Source: CAYWHE01 sp964458125 (GTDB lineage Bacteria; Bacteroidota; Bacteroidia; AKYH767-A; OLB10). Taken from it: DNA of 12,746 nucleotides. The notes under the pieces are model-generated. The model ran no database searches. It saw only the letters and a program-made list of their open reading frames with translations, and was not told the DNA's origin. The stretch covers positions 1 to 12,746 of the forward strand of contig CAYWHE010000113.1 in the NCBI GenBank assembly GCA_964458125.1, in the 5' to 3' direction. Shown in pieces: positions 7,329 to 12,746 of this stretch. Made by a program: the position numbers and the translations under genes. The stretch's first letter is position 1; each line of letters opens with the position of its first letter.

Positions 7329-8323
7329 TCGGCAGGCAGCAGTTGTTTAAATGCGGAAAAGGTTATAAACCGGTGTTTGTCCTTATTGGTTTCCACAAAC
7401 CGGTCGAGGGTTTCGATGGAATAGGGGGAAAGGGCTTTGGGATGGCTGAGTACGACCAGAAATTGTTTTTCCATGGATGCGAGTTGATCGGTCTGACGTT
7501 GAAGCATACTCGCATTATACCCGTCGGCCGTCACCACCTGCCGGGTATACCGGGTCAGAATCCGCCTTTTAAATCCCTTTGAAAGGATGGGCTTCCCATC
7601 CCCGAGCGGTTTGTGACGGGACGGGTTCAGGCGACCCAGCAGGTATAGTTTCCAGAAAAACAGGGGGGACACCATCGCCGAACTGATAGGCAGTTCCGTA
7701 AAGGGACCCGCTTCCTCCTGAAGCGGATCCGACTCAAAGGTCCAGTAATCCTTGTCCGGACAATTTCGAAAATCATAATAATACGGGGCCGCTTCCGAAT
7801 GTCCATTCGGGAAGACGGAACTGTCAATGGAAATGCCGGCCTGCCGGAGGATTTTTCCGAGGCGGCTGAAGGGTTGCAGGCACCACCCGCCGGCTCTGAA
7901 TGTATGCAGGGGCTGGCCGGTAACTTTAAAGAGTGCAGTACTGTAACGCCTGATCAGGGAGGCGATTTCGGTATCCGAAAACTGGTGAAGCCGGTAGCGC
8001 CCGGTATTCATGATCCAGTTCCCGTCCCTGTATACGGTATCTTCCCAGTGGGGATGGATGTGCAGCTGCACGTCATGACCATTACCGGCAAGCTGTTTCA
8101 GCTGGTCCGTGAGCGCGCGGTAATCCGCCTCCAGTTCAGGGTATTCTGACCGGAGTTGTTCCAGCCTGACCAGGTAACCGCAGTCCGCAAAAAAACTGAG
8201 CCCGATCCCGTGTCTTTCCGCCATCCGGGCAAGGGCCTCCGCCGGCCTGAGCATGGATTTCTGTAACGTACCCGTAAACGTACCGAAAAAAAGTTCGTAG
8301 TCGAATGTCAGCAGGATCGTCAT
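7325..8323 (-). CDS. Polysaccharide deacetylase family protein (NodB/CE4-like)
   Basis: A 332-residue protein with no signal peptide, so probably cytoplasmic. It opens with ILLTFDYELFFG, where Asp8 and Glu10 stand for the TFDD motif of CE4 deacetylases. The metal-binding histidines are in HDVQLHIHPHW (83-93). RAGGWC (143-148) matches the conserved Arg motif, and LSHPKAL near the C-terminus (about 290) would supply the last catalytic His. This arrangement (TFDYE, HIHPHW, RAGG) is that of a Bacteroidota subgroup of WalW/NodB-like deacetylases acting on glycans. It overlaps both neighbours by 4 bp. A cytoplasmic location would point to action on a nucleotide sugar or a lipid-linked intermediate rather than a finished wall polymer (inference). 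Confidence 0.85.
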   Translation of the reverse strand: MTILLTFDYELFFGTFTGTLQKSMLRPAEALARMAERHGIGLSFFADCGYLVRLEQLRSEYPELEADYRALTDQLKQLAGNGHDVQLHIHPHWEDTVYRDGNWIMNTGRYRLHQFSDTEIASLIRRYSTALFKVTGQPLHTFRAGGWCLQPFSRLGKILRQAGISIDSSVFPNGHSEAAPYYYDFRNCPDKDYWTFESDPLQEEAGPFTELPISSAMVSPLFFWKLYLLGRLNPSRHKPLGDGKPILSKGFKRRILTRYTRQVVTADGYNASMLQRQTDQLASMEKQFLVVLSHPKALSPYSIETLDRFVETNKDKHRFITFSAFKQLLPAE

Positions 8324-9225
8324 ACGGGCAGTTCTTCCCCGTGCGGGGTGTACATGGTAATTCCATTTTCCCGGTAATGACGGATCATGACCTCGAGCAG
8401 GGTCATGGCATCGGTGATGAAAGTGGCAGGTGCTTCTCCGATCATGCCCCTCCGGAGGATACCTTCCTGTTCGAACAGCGGTACCAGTTCATTGGCCCTT
8501 CGTTTCCTGGAATACTCCGGGTCATGCACCTTTGTTTTCATTTTCCTGATGGCTCCCCGTTCATCCCGCATTTTAACTTCGTATATCTTACTGTGATACA
8601 CGGGGTATTTAAAATCAACGGCATCTTCCAGCGTGTGGAGATTGGTACAGGACGTGCTCAATGGCACTCCGATATTTAGAATGCAGGCATGTTTTTCGGC
8701 GAGCCTGTAATACGGGGAAAAGCTGTTGTAAGGCGTCAGTTGTCCGAAGTGATCTTTAACGATATAGGAAGCCAGCGGTCCGTTTGCGGTAACGGCGTCG
8801 GTGGGATGAAAGCTGCGGAGGCTGCCCGGGCGGGTGCGGAGTTCTTCGGTGACAGCGCCCGCACGGGAGGGGTCATGCAGGATATCAAAGACCGGGTCGG
8901 TGTCCAGGTAAATTTTGCTGAAGGTGTTATGTGCAAAAGCAGGCATTACCAGGGTTCCTTCCGGACCGATGGCTTCCAGACAGGCATCCACCACGGTGGC
9001 GGCACCGTTTTCCACGTAACCCATTTTACTCAGGCTGCTGTGTACCATGAGCACATCGCCTTTTTTTACCCCGATGTTTCGGAGATCACTGACCAGCCGG
9101 TCCCTGCTGATCACACCATGTTTTTTCTTCTGCTGAATCAGTTGCCGCCGTATCATCAAACGCCTGAACTTCCTGCCCAGGTGCGCCAGTGCCGGAAACC
9201 ACGTTTTAATAAAATCACGGATCAT
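8320..9225 (-). CDS. AAC(3)-family N-acyltransferase, probably glycan-modifying
   Basis: A 301-residue protein of the aminoglycoside 3-N-acetyltransferase family (Antibiotic_NAT fold), which uses acyl-CoA. Visible blocks are GDVLMVHSSLSKMGYVENGA (56-75), GPEGTLVMPAF (87-97), SFHPTDAVTANGPLA (138-152) and NLHTLEDAVDF (195-205), with His197 and Glu200 in the usual H-x-x-E position. About 40 extra basic residues precede the fold (FRRLMIRRQ and QQKKKHG), perhaps for membrane contact. It is encoded within a glycan-modification operon and overlaps both neighbours by 4 bp, so its substrate is more likely an amino sugar than an antibiotic (inference). Annotation as a resistance gene on family membership alone would be misleading. 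Confidence 0.85.
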   Translation of the reverse strand: MIRDFIKTWFPALAHLGRKFRRLMIRRQLIQQKKKHGVISRDRLVSDLRNIGVKKGDVLMVHSSLSKMGYVENGAATVVDACLEAIGPEGTLVMPAFAHNTFSKIYLDTDPVFDILHDPSRAGAVTEELRTRPGSLRSFHPTDAVTANGPLASYIVKDHFGQLTPYNSFSPYYRLAEKHACILNIGVPLSTSCTNLHTLEDAVDFKYPVYHSKIYEVKMRDERGAIRKMKTKVHDPEYSRKRRANELVPLFEQEGILRRGMIGEAPATFITDAMTLLEVMIRHYRENGITMYTPHGEELPV

Positions 9226-10532
9226 GGCTTTTTTGTTGCGTAGTCCAACATTTGTTCATACACCGGCAGCCAGCCTTTCCATGTTTTATTTTCACTCAGG
9301 GATTCATTGTGCCAGAGGCAGATAAAGGTGCCCTCCACGGCCCTCACTTCATCAATGAGGGGAGCGATATGGCTCATGGCTTCTTCCGGGTTCACTTTCA
9401 TGTAATACCGGAGCGTGGCATCCATCACGGCAAAGGGATGAATCAGCAAGGAGGTGCTTTGTTCGAGGTCCAGGTCGTAAAAGGGAAAAGAAGTACAGAT
9501 GCTGGCCCGGAATCCGACCATGGAGGCATAGCCCATCGTGTAATCCTCCTTGATGTCGAGGTCAATTAGTTTGCGGTAGGTTCCCGGTAGTCGGAGTTTG
9601 AGGAAATGCTGCCTGCTTTTGGTCACCTCCCGTTTCAGGATTCTGTTCAACTTGCTGAGTTCTGACTTCAGGAGATCCGGTTTCCTGTTGGACGCATAGG
9701 AAGGGTGTATGCCCACTTCCGAATAATCGGCCAGTGATTTGATGAGGGACTGGAATTTCTTGCTGTCGGCCGGTACATTTTTATCATTTTCGCCATATTC
9801 ACTGAGCAGCAGAAAGTAAATGCATTTCACTTTTTTCTGCCGGTGCAGGTTCAGCTGGAAGTCGAAGGTATCGAAGGGATCATGCTGCAGGCCGAGCATC
9901 ACCCGGGCGCGCTCCAGGATGCCTTCAAAATCGAAACTCAGCAGGGACCTCAAAAATGCCCCGAGCGTGCGCATGAGTCCTTTCTCGAGGTAAGCATAGG
10001 CATTGTCGATGTCAATGGTGGTGATGAACCGGTACTCCATTTCCCCGAATGTTTCATTGGGATACTTCTGAAGGATGGTTTCTTTCAGTTTTCGAGCCCA
10101 GATGTTAATCAGCGGTTTCTGAAGAAAATTCTTCTGGTAGGCCAGGCTTTCCGAAGTCATGTAACGGTCGTGGATGTCGCGGAGGTGAGGGAGATATTCC
10201 TCGTAACGGCTGACGAGGTAGAAACTGGCGGCAAAGAGATCAAAGGGAAAAAGGTATTTCGGATGCGTGGCGAAAAAAGCCTTTGTTCCGTTCCAGTCGA
10301 AAACCGAAATCTGCTGGTCCTCGATCCCTTTTTCAAACAGGAGACGGTCGGCGTAAAAGAAAAGCTCGTCATCCAGCGGAGTGGTGCTGTAATTGAGCCT
10401 GGCTCCGGTATGGCGCCTGTATTCCTGCACGTCTTCGGTCAGTTCGTAAGCGGCCATCAGGATACGCGAAAAGATCAGGTCAAAGGTATACCGGAGCCGG
10501 ACAGTAACTTTGGGTGTGTACACCAGTATCAT
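9222..10532 (-). CDS. DUF7033-type, polysaccharide deacetylase-like protein
   Basis: A 436-residue protein. I start it at 10532 (MILVYTPKVTVRLRY), not at the ATG 36 bp upstream. That start gives the same 4-bp ATGA overlap with wecB seen at the other junctions, and relatives begin with MIL-YTPK. The N-terminal part (1-160), with the block DLFAASFYLVSRYEEY (98-113), is the DUF7033 region. The C-terminal part looks like a divergent NodB fold: TIDIDNAYAY (172-181; Asp174, Asp176), GIHPSYAS (275-282; His276), RLPGTYR (314-320), LLIHPF (362-367; His365) and CLWHNES (405-411; His408). The usual HxxxH metal motif is reduced to HPSY, so activity is not certain. No signal peptide is visible. It probably works with wecB and the downstream acyltransferase on an amino-sugar intermediate (inference). 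Confidence 0.75.
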   Translation of the reverse strand: MILVYTPKVTVRLRYTFDLIFSRILMAAYELTEDVQEYRRHTGARLNYSTTPLDDELFFYADRLLFEKGIEDQQISVFDWNGTKAFFATHPKYLFPFDLFAASFYLVSRYEEYLPHLRDIHDRYMTSESLAYQKNFLQKPLINIWARKLKETILQKYPNETFGEMEYRFITTIDIDNAYAYLEKGLMRTLGAFLRSLLSFDFEGILERARVMLGLQHDPFDTFDFQLNLHRQKKVKCIYFLLLSEYGENDKNVPADSKKFQSLIKSLADYSEVGIHPSYASNRKPDLLKSELSKLNRILKREVTKSRQHFLKLRLPGTYRKLIDLDIKEDYTMGYASMVGFRASICTSFPFYDLDLEQSTSLLIHPFAVMDATLRYYMKVNPEEAMSHIAPLIDEVRAVEGTFICLWHNESLSENKTWKGWLPVYEQMLDYATKKP

Positions 10533-11686
10533 CTCGGACGGCTTAAATGACTCAGGATTTTTCCACACATGAACTCGGCAGCTTTTCCATCACCGTAGTA
10601 TGCGGGATAAGTAAAGTCTGTCCGGGCGCTGAGGGTTTGCCAGGCTTTGAGGATGTGTTCGGGCGAGGCATCGGCCAGCATGTTATTGCCATTTTCCACC
10701 AGTTCCACCCATTCGGTTTCGGAACGCAGCACGATGCAGGGCTTTTTAAAAAAGAAGGACTCTTTTTGTACACCGCCGGAATCGGTCATGACGAGCCTGG
10801 CATTTTTTTCCAGAGAAATCATGTCGAGAAAGGAAGCGGGGGGAATGATTTTTATCAGCGGGTTGGCCATTATACTTTCGTATACAGCCGGGGTGATGTT
10901 GTTCTTGAGGATACCCGAAGTACGGGGATGCAGGGGCAATACAAAGTGAACCTGGCCCTGCCTGCTGATGGAATCAAAAGCGGAGAACAGGGCAGTGAGG
11001 CGGGACGGGTTATCGGTGTTGTTATTCCGGTGAACCGTAGCCAGCACGTAGCTTCCGGGCTGCAGTCCCAGGGTGTCCAGGATGCCCGAACGCGCATCGG
11101 CGAGGGCAGAGAAATGAAGGCTGTTGTCGTACATCACATCTCCGCAATGGTAAATCTTGGGCCTGTCGGGATTGAACGGAGGCAGCATGTTTTTATCAAA
11201 GCCTTCATTGATGAGGTTGTTGAATGCCGCAGCAGTTGGGCAGAACAGCATGCTCGACAAGTGATCGCACACCACCCGGTTGATCTCTTCGGGCATGCTT
11301 CTGTTGAATGAGCGCAATCCGGCTTCCACATGAGCAACGGGGATATTCAGTTTGGAGGCGGCAACAGCGGCGGCCAGGGTGGAGTTGGTATCCCCGTAAA
11401 CGATGACCGCTTGTGGTTGTTCCTTCAACAGGATCGTTTCAATACCCTCCAGCATCTGGGCCGTTTGTTTTCCATGGGTGGCCGAGCCTACTCCAAGGTT
11501 ATAGTGCGGGGAAGGAATGTGAAGTTCTTCAAAAAACACCTTCGACATGTTTTCATCGTAATGCTGACCGGTGTGTACGATCACCTCCTGCATCCTGTCG
11601 GAAAACTTGCCGTTTACTGCCCGGCTGATCGCTGCTGCTTTAATGATTTGAGGACGGGCGCCAATGATGGTGACAGCTTTAAACAT
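10529..11686 (-). CDS. wecB: UDP-N-acetylglucosamine 2-epimerase (non-hydrolysing)
   Basis: A 385-residue cytosolic GT-B-fold enzyme that interconverts UDP-GlcNAc and UDP-ManNAc, the entry point to ManNAc-derived envelope sugars. Visible motifs are IIGARPQIIK (7-16), HTGQHYDENM (38-47), VYGDTNST (96-103, Asp99), HVEAGLRS (119-126, Glu121), MPEEINR (131-137), TVHRNNNTDN (217-226, His219), MTDSGGVQKES (300-310) and SETEWVEL (322-329). These cover the residues that correspond to the E. coli WecB catalytic Asp, Glu and His positions. Length is normal. It is the first gene of a five-gene unit and overlaps the next gene by 4 bp. A promoter-like box and an inverted repeat lie upstream. Because it is encoded with deacetylases and acyltransferases, its product probably feeds a surface glycan. 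Confidence 0.95.
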   Translation of the reverse strand: MFKAVTIIGARPQIIKAAAISRAVNGKFSDRMQEVIVHTGQHYDENMSKVFFEELHIPSPHYNLGVGSATHGKQTAQMLEGIETILLKEQPQAVIVYGDTNSTLAAAVAASKLNIPVAHVEAGLRSFNRSMPEEINRVVCDHLSSMLFCPTAAAFNNLINEGFDKNMLPPFNPDRPKIYHCGDVMYDNSLHFSALADARSGILDTLGLQPGSYVLATVHRNNNTDNPSRLTALFSAFDSISRQGQVHFVLPLHPRTSGILKNNITPAVYESIMANPLIKIIPPASFLDMISLEKNARLVMTDSGGVQKESFFFKKPCIVLRSETEWVELVENGNNMLADASPEHILKAWQTLSARTDFTYPAYYGDGKAAEFMCGKILSHLSRPR

Positions 11687-11742
11687 AGAAAGTCAGGTAT
11701 GCGAAACCGTTTGTTGGATCAGGTGTTGTTTTAAAAGTCGCG

Positions 11743-11772
11743 TAAAGATAGGAAATCCCTGAAAACGGGAAA
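11743..11772 (-). promoter_or_regulatory. wecB: Candidate promoter of the wecB operon
   Basis: On the minus strand, TATCTTTA (11750-11743) matches all but the last base of TAnnTTTG. TTTC (11772-11769) is a three-of-four match to the -33 TTTG box, with an 18-nt spacer. The leader would be about 50 nt. The form (TTTC ... TAnCTTTA) resembles the candidate found before upp. Confidence 0.35.
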
Positions 11773-11783
11773 TTCATTTCCCG
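11766..11783. promoter_or_regulatory. 18-bp inverted repeat, possible operator
   Basis: CGGGAAAT and ATTTCCCG are exact reverse complements separated by TC. The repeat covers the proposed -33 box of the wecB promoter, where a regulator could block or recruit RNA polymerase. A second pair, AACGGGA (11764-11770) with TCCCGTT (11787-11793), overlaps it, so two alternative hairpins are possible if transcribed. No regulator gene is adjacent. Confidence 0.4.
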
Positions 11784-11791
11784 GGCTCCCG

Positions 11792-12007
11792 TTACAGGGT
11801 GGCGTCGGAAACGGTTTTATGGTCTGACGTATTCAGTCCGTAATTGGCATGTTCCCGGTGAACTCTTTCAACTCCTGCCAGCTTATTCCGGAAAAATGAA
11901 ACTGGTAAATTAATTTCAACCATACCATGAAGAAAATCGGCAAGTGTAAAACCGCCTTTTTCCTTCAGGACTGAACAGGTGCCCTGCTTAAGCTGAAATT
12001 TTAAATT
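11792..12007 (-). pseudogene. Open reading frame without a proper start; possible gene remnant
   Basis: The gap between wecB and the Tat-signal gene (11687-12000) is 314 bp. Its minus strand has one frame open for 71 codons, ending with TAA at 11792. The translation includes VLKEKGGFTLADF, GMVEINLPVSFFRNKLAGVE and RVHREHANYGLNTSD, which has an ordinary amino-acid mix. There is no ATG, GTG or TTG at its beginning. The first ATG (11923) would give only 43 residues. It begins just where the Tat-signal gene ends, and a separate ATG overlapping that gene opens a frame that stops after seven codons. It may be a frameshifted or 5'-truncated gene, or chance. I do not recognise the sequence. Confidence 0.25.
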
Positions 12008-12354
12008 TCATTGCTCAATCGCTGAATGGAAGCTTTATAAATTAAGGAAAAGGTTTCATCTTTCATAAACTCAGCAAGTTCAGGGTTAAATTTTTCAGCC
12101 CGTTCGGCCAGGGCCATTATTTTATGTTTATTTTCACTGTTGTCAGGTTCGGATTTCTGCCTGCGGATCACTTCGATAAATTCATCCATCCAATGACCAT
12201 AACGGATCATAAACTCCTGTTGTTCCGGATTTAATTTCAGGATGGACTCCTTGTCGATGAAACCGCCCAGCGCACTCGTACCCACCAGGGTTGAGCCGGC
12301 TGACAGACCCAGAAACTGCAAAAATTTTCTTCGTGTCGACTGATTTTCAGACAT
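12001..12354 (-). CDS. Small Tat-signal protein of unknown function
   Basis: A 117-residue protein. Its N-terminus carries a textbook twin-arginine signal, TRRKFLQFLGLS (7-18), followed by a mildly hydrophobic stretch (to about residue 32), so it is probably exported folded through the Tat pathway. The remaining roughly 85 residues look alpha-helical and charged, with LNPEQQEFMIRYGHWMDEF and a second helical part ending SIQRLSNEI. There is no Cys pair, CxxCH or other cofactor motif. Small Tat proteins without a cofactor often ride along with a partner enzyme, but no such partner is adjacent. Similar short Tat proteins occur in Bacteroidota, and I know no function for them. Its A-rich leader (AAAAAAGAAAAG) lacks a true Shine-Dalgarno sequence, and no convincing -7/-33 promoter pair was found upstream. 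Confidence 0.8.
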   Translation of the reverse strand: MSENQSTRRKFLQFLGLSAGSTLVGTSALGGFIDKESILKLNPEQQEFMIRYGHWMDEFIEVIRRQKSEPDNSENKHKIMALAERAEKFNPELAEFMKDETFSLIYKASIQRLSNEI

Positions 12355-12567
12355 AACTTTTCTTTTTTAAAACAGAATTCGCATCATGCATACAATAGTT
12401 AAAACAATACAATCTGTCCGACGAAAATATGCATTTTATAATTTTTCATATGGCCTGGTCAGGCTGATTTTCCTCCGGCTCATTCCTGCCCGGGACTTTC
12501 TTCAACAACATGAGACCTTTAAACTATGAGGAGGTAAACCAGTGTTATTGCAAACATAAAAATTTTT
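12355..12567. other. Intergenic region upstream of the Tat-signal gene
   Basis: No gene is supported in these 213 bp. TATTTTCG (12429-12422, minus strand) resembles a -7 box but has no -33 partner. A small inverted repeat GCCTG/CAGGC lies at about 12453-12464. The AT-rich part nearest the gene is likely its leader. A run of seven T at 12563-12569 abuts the first hairpin repeat. Confidence 0.5.
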
Positions 12568-12622
12568 TTCAATTCGACTTGACTTTTACAAGGACAAAGT
12601 CCGAAGTGAAAGTCGTAGTCGA
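12568..12622. repeat. 55-bp hairpin-forming repeat, copy 1
   Basis: This matches 12692-12746 at 54 of 55 positions. It forms a long imperfect palindrome (12572-12624). ATTCGACT pairs with AGTCGAAT, GACTTT with AAAGTC, TAC with GTG (one wobble), and GGAC with GTCC around an AAA loop. Small bulges separate the paired blocks. The structure resembles REP/BIME-type or MITE-derived elements. Confidence 0.85.
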
Positions 12623-12626
12623 ATGA

Positions 12627-12655
12627 ATCCCGTCTCGCCTCAGGCGAGACGGGAT
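12627..12655. repeat. 29-bp palindrome between the two repeat copies
   Basis: Fourteen-base arms ATCCCGTCTCGCCT and AGGCGAGACGGGAT are exact reverse complements around a single central C (12641). The GC-rich stem would be very stable as RNA or single-stranded DNA. No T run follows on either strand, so it is unlikely to be an ordinary terminator. Confidence 0.85.
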
Positions 12656-12665
12656 CGGCTCAATA

Positions 12666-12682
12666 CGCTGCTGCCTGCAGCG
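12666..12682. repeat. Small hairpin in the repeat spacer
   Basis: CGCTGC (12666-12671) pairs exactly with GCAGCG (12677-12682) around TGCCT. It is the third inverted repeat within one 124-bp repeat period. Confidence 0.6.
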
Positions 12683-12691
12683 GAATCGGGG

Positions 12692-12746
12692 TTCAATTCG
12701 ACTTGACTTTTACAAGGACAACGTCCGAAGTGAAAGTCGTAGTCGA
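12692..12746. repeat. 55-bp hairpin-forming repeat, copy 2 (runs to the window end)
   Basis: This is a direct copy of 12568-12622, 124 bp downstream. The only difference is C at 12722 instead of A at 12598. That base lies in the terminal loop (AAC instead of AAA), so all pairing is kept. The window stops inside the copy, and more copies may follow. Confidence 0.85.

Noticed and set aside
8320..9225. Antibiotic resistance gene on a mobile element
   Set aside because: There are no mobile-element features around it, and it is embedded by 4-bp overlaps in a metabolic operon.
9843..11311. Two long plus-strand open frames (235 and 254 codons) opposite wecB and the DUF7033 gene
   Set aside because: They are antisense to genes with clear family motifs, have no recognisable domains, and look like shadows of the codon bias on the other strand.
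12568..12746. CRISPR array
   Set aside because: The repeat is 55 bp, strongly palindromic over its whole length, seen only twice, and the 69-bp spacer itself contains large palindromes. No cas gene is present.

Overview
The window looks like a chromosomal stretch of a Bacteroidota bacterium. I infer this from several features. Starts are rarely preceded by a Shine-Dalgarno sequence. Promoter-like boxes resemble the Bacteroides -7 consensus TAnnTTTG. The gene content also fits: a GWxTD-type lipoprotein, a DUF7033-type deacetylase-like protein and a non-hydrolysing UDP-GlcNAc epimerase of the Bacteroidetes form (TVHRNNNTDN). I cannot name genus or species.

Layout. Bases 1-321 hold a minus-strand tRNA-Ser(UGA) with its terminator, preceded by a second copy of the terminator plus only the last 19 nt of the tRNA. 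From 501 to 4213 genes run on the plus strand: a GWxTD-type lipoprotein, a family-2 glycosyltransferase, an FAH-family hydrolase/decarboxylase, and a small secreted Cys/His-rich protein with its own promoter and a strong terminator. From 4353 to 12354 everything runs on the minus strand. The first transcription unit read in that direction is a small Tat-signal protein (12354-12001). A five-gene operon follows (11686-6408): wecB, a DUF7033 deacetylase-like protein, an AAC(3)-family acyltransferase, a polysaccharide deacetylase and a FemAB/GNAT-like acyltransferase. Last is a three-gene unit (6277-4353): upp, a membrane protein and a YjjG-like pyrimidine nucleotidase. The right end (12568-12746) carries a 55-bp hairpin-forming repeat in two copies, with further palindromes between them; it probably continues past the window.

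How the genes work together. The five-gene operon is the most interesting part. Once the second gene is given its likely true start, all four junctions are the same 4-bp ATGA overlap, so the genes are probably translationally coupled. Its members would make a ManNAc-type nucleotide sugar and then remove and replace N-acyl groups on a glycan, which suggests a cell-surface polysaccharide modification cassette (inference). The upp unit pairs uracil salvage with a nucleotidase that clears unusual pyrimidine nucleotides. The plus-strand genes share no obvious pathway.

Limits. Family calls rest on motifs read by eye. Promoters are consensus matches only. No searches were run.
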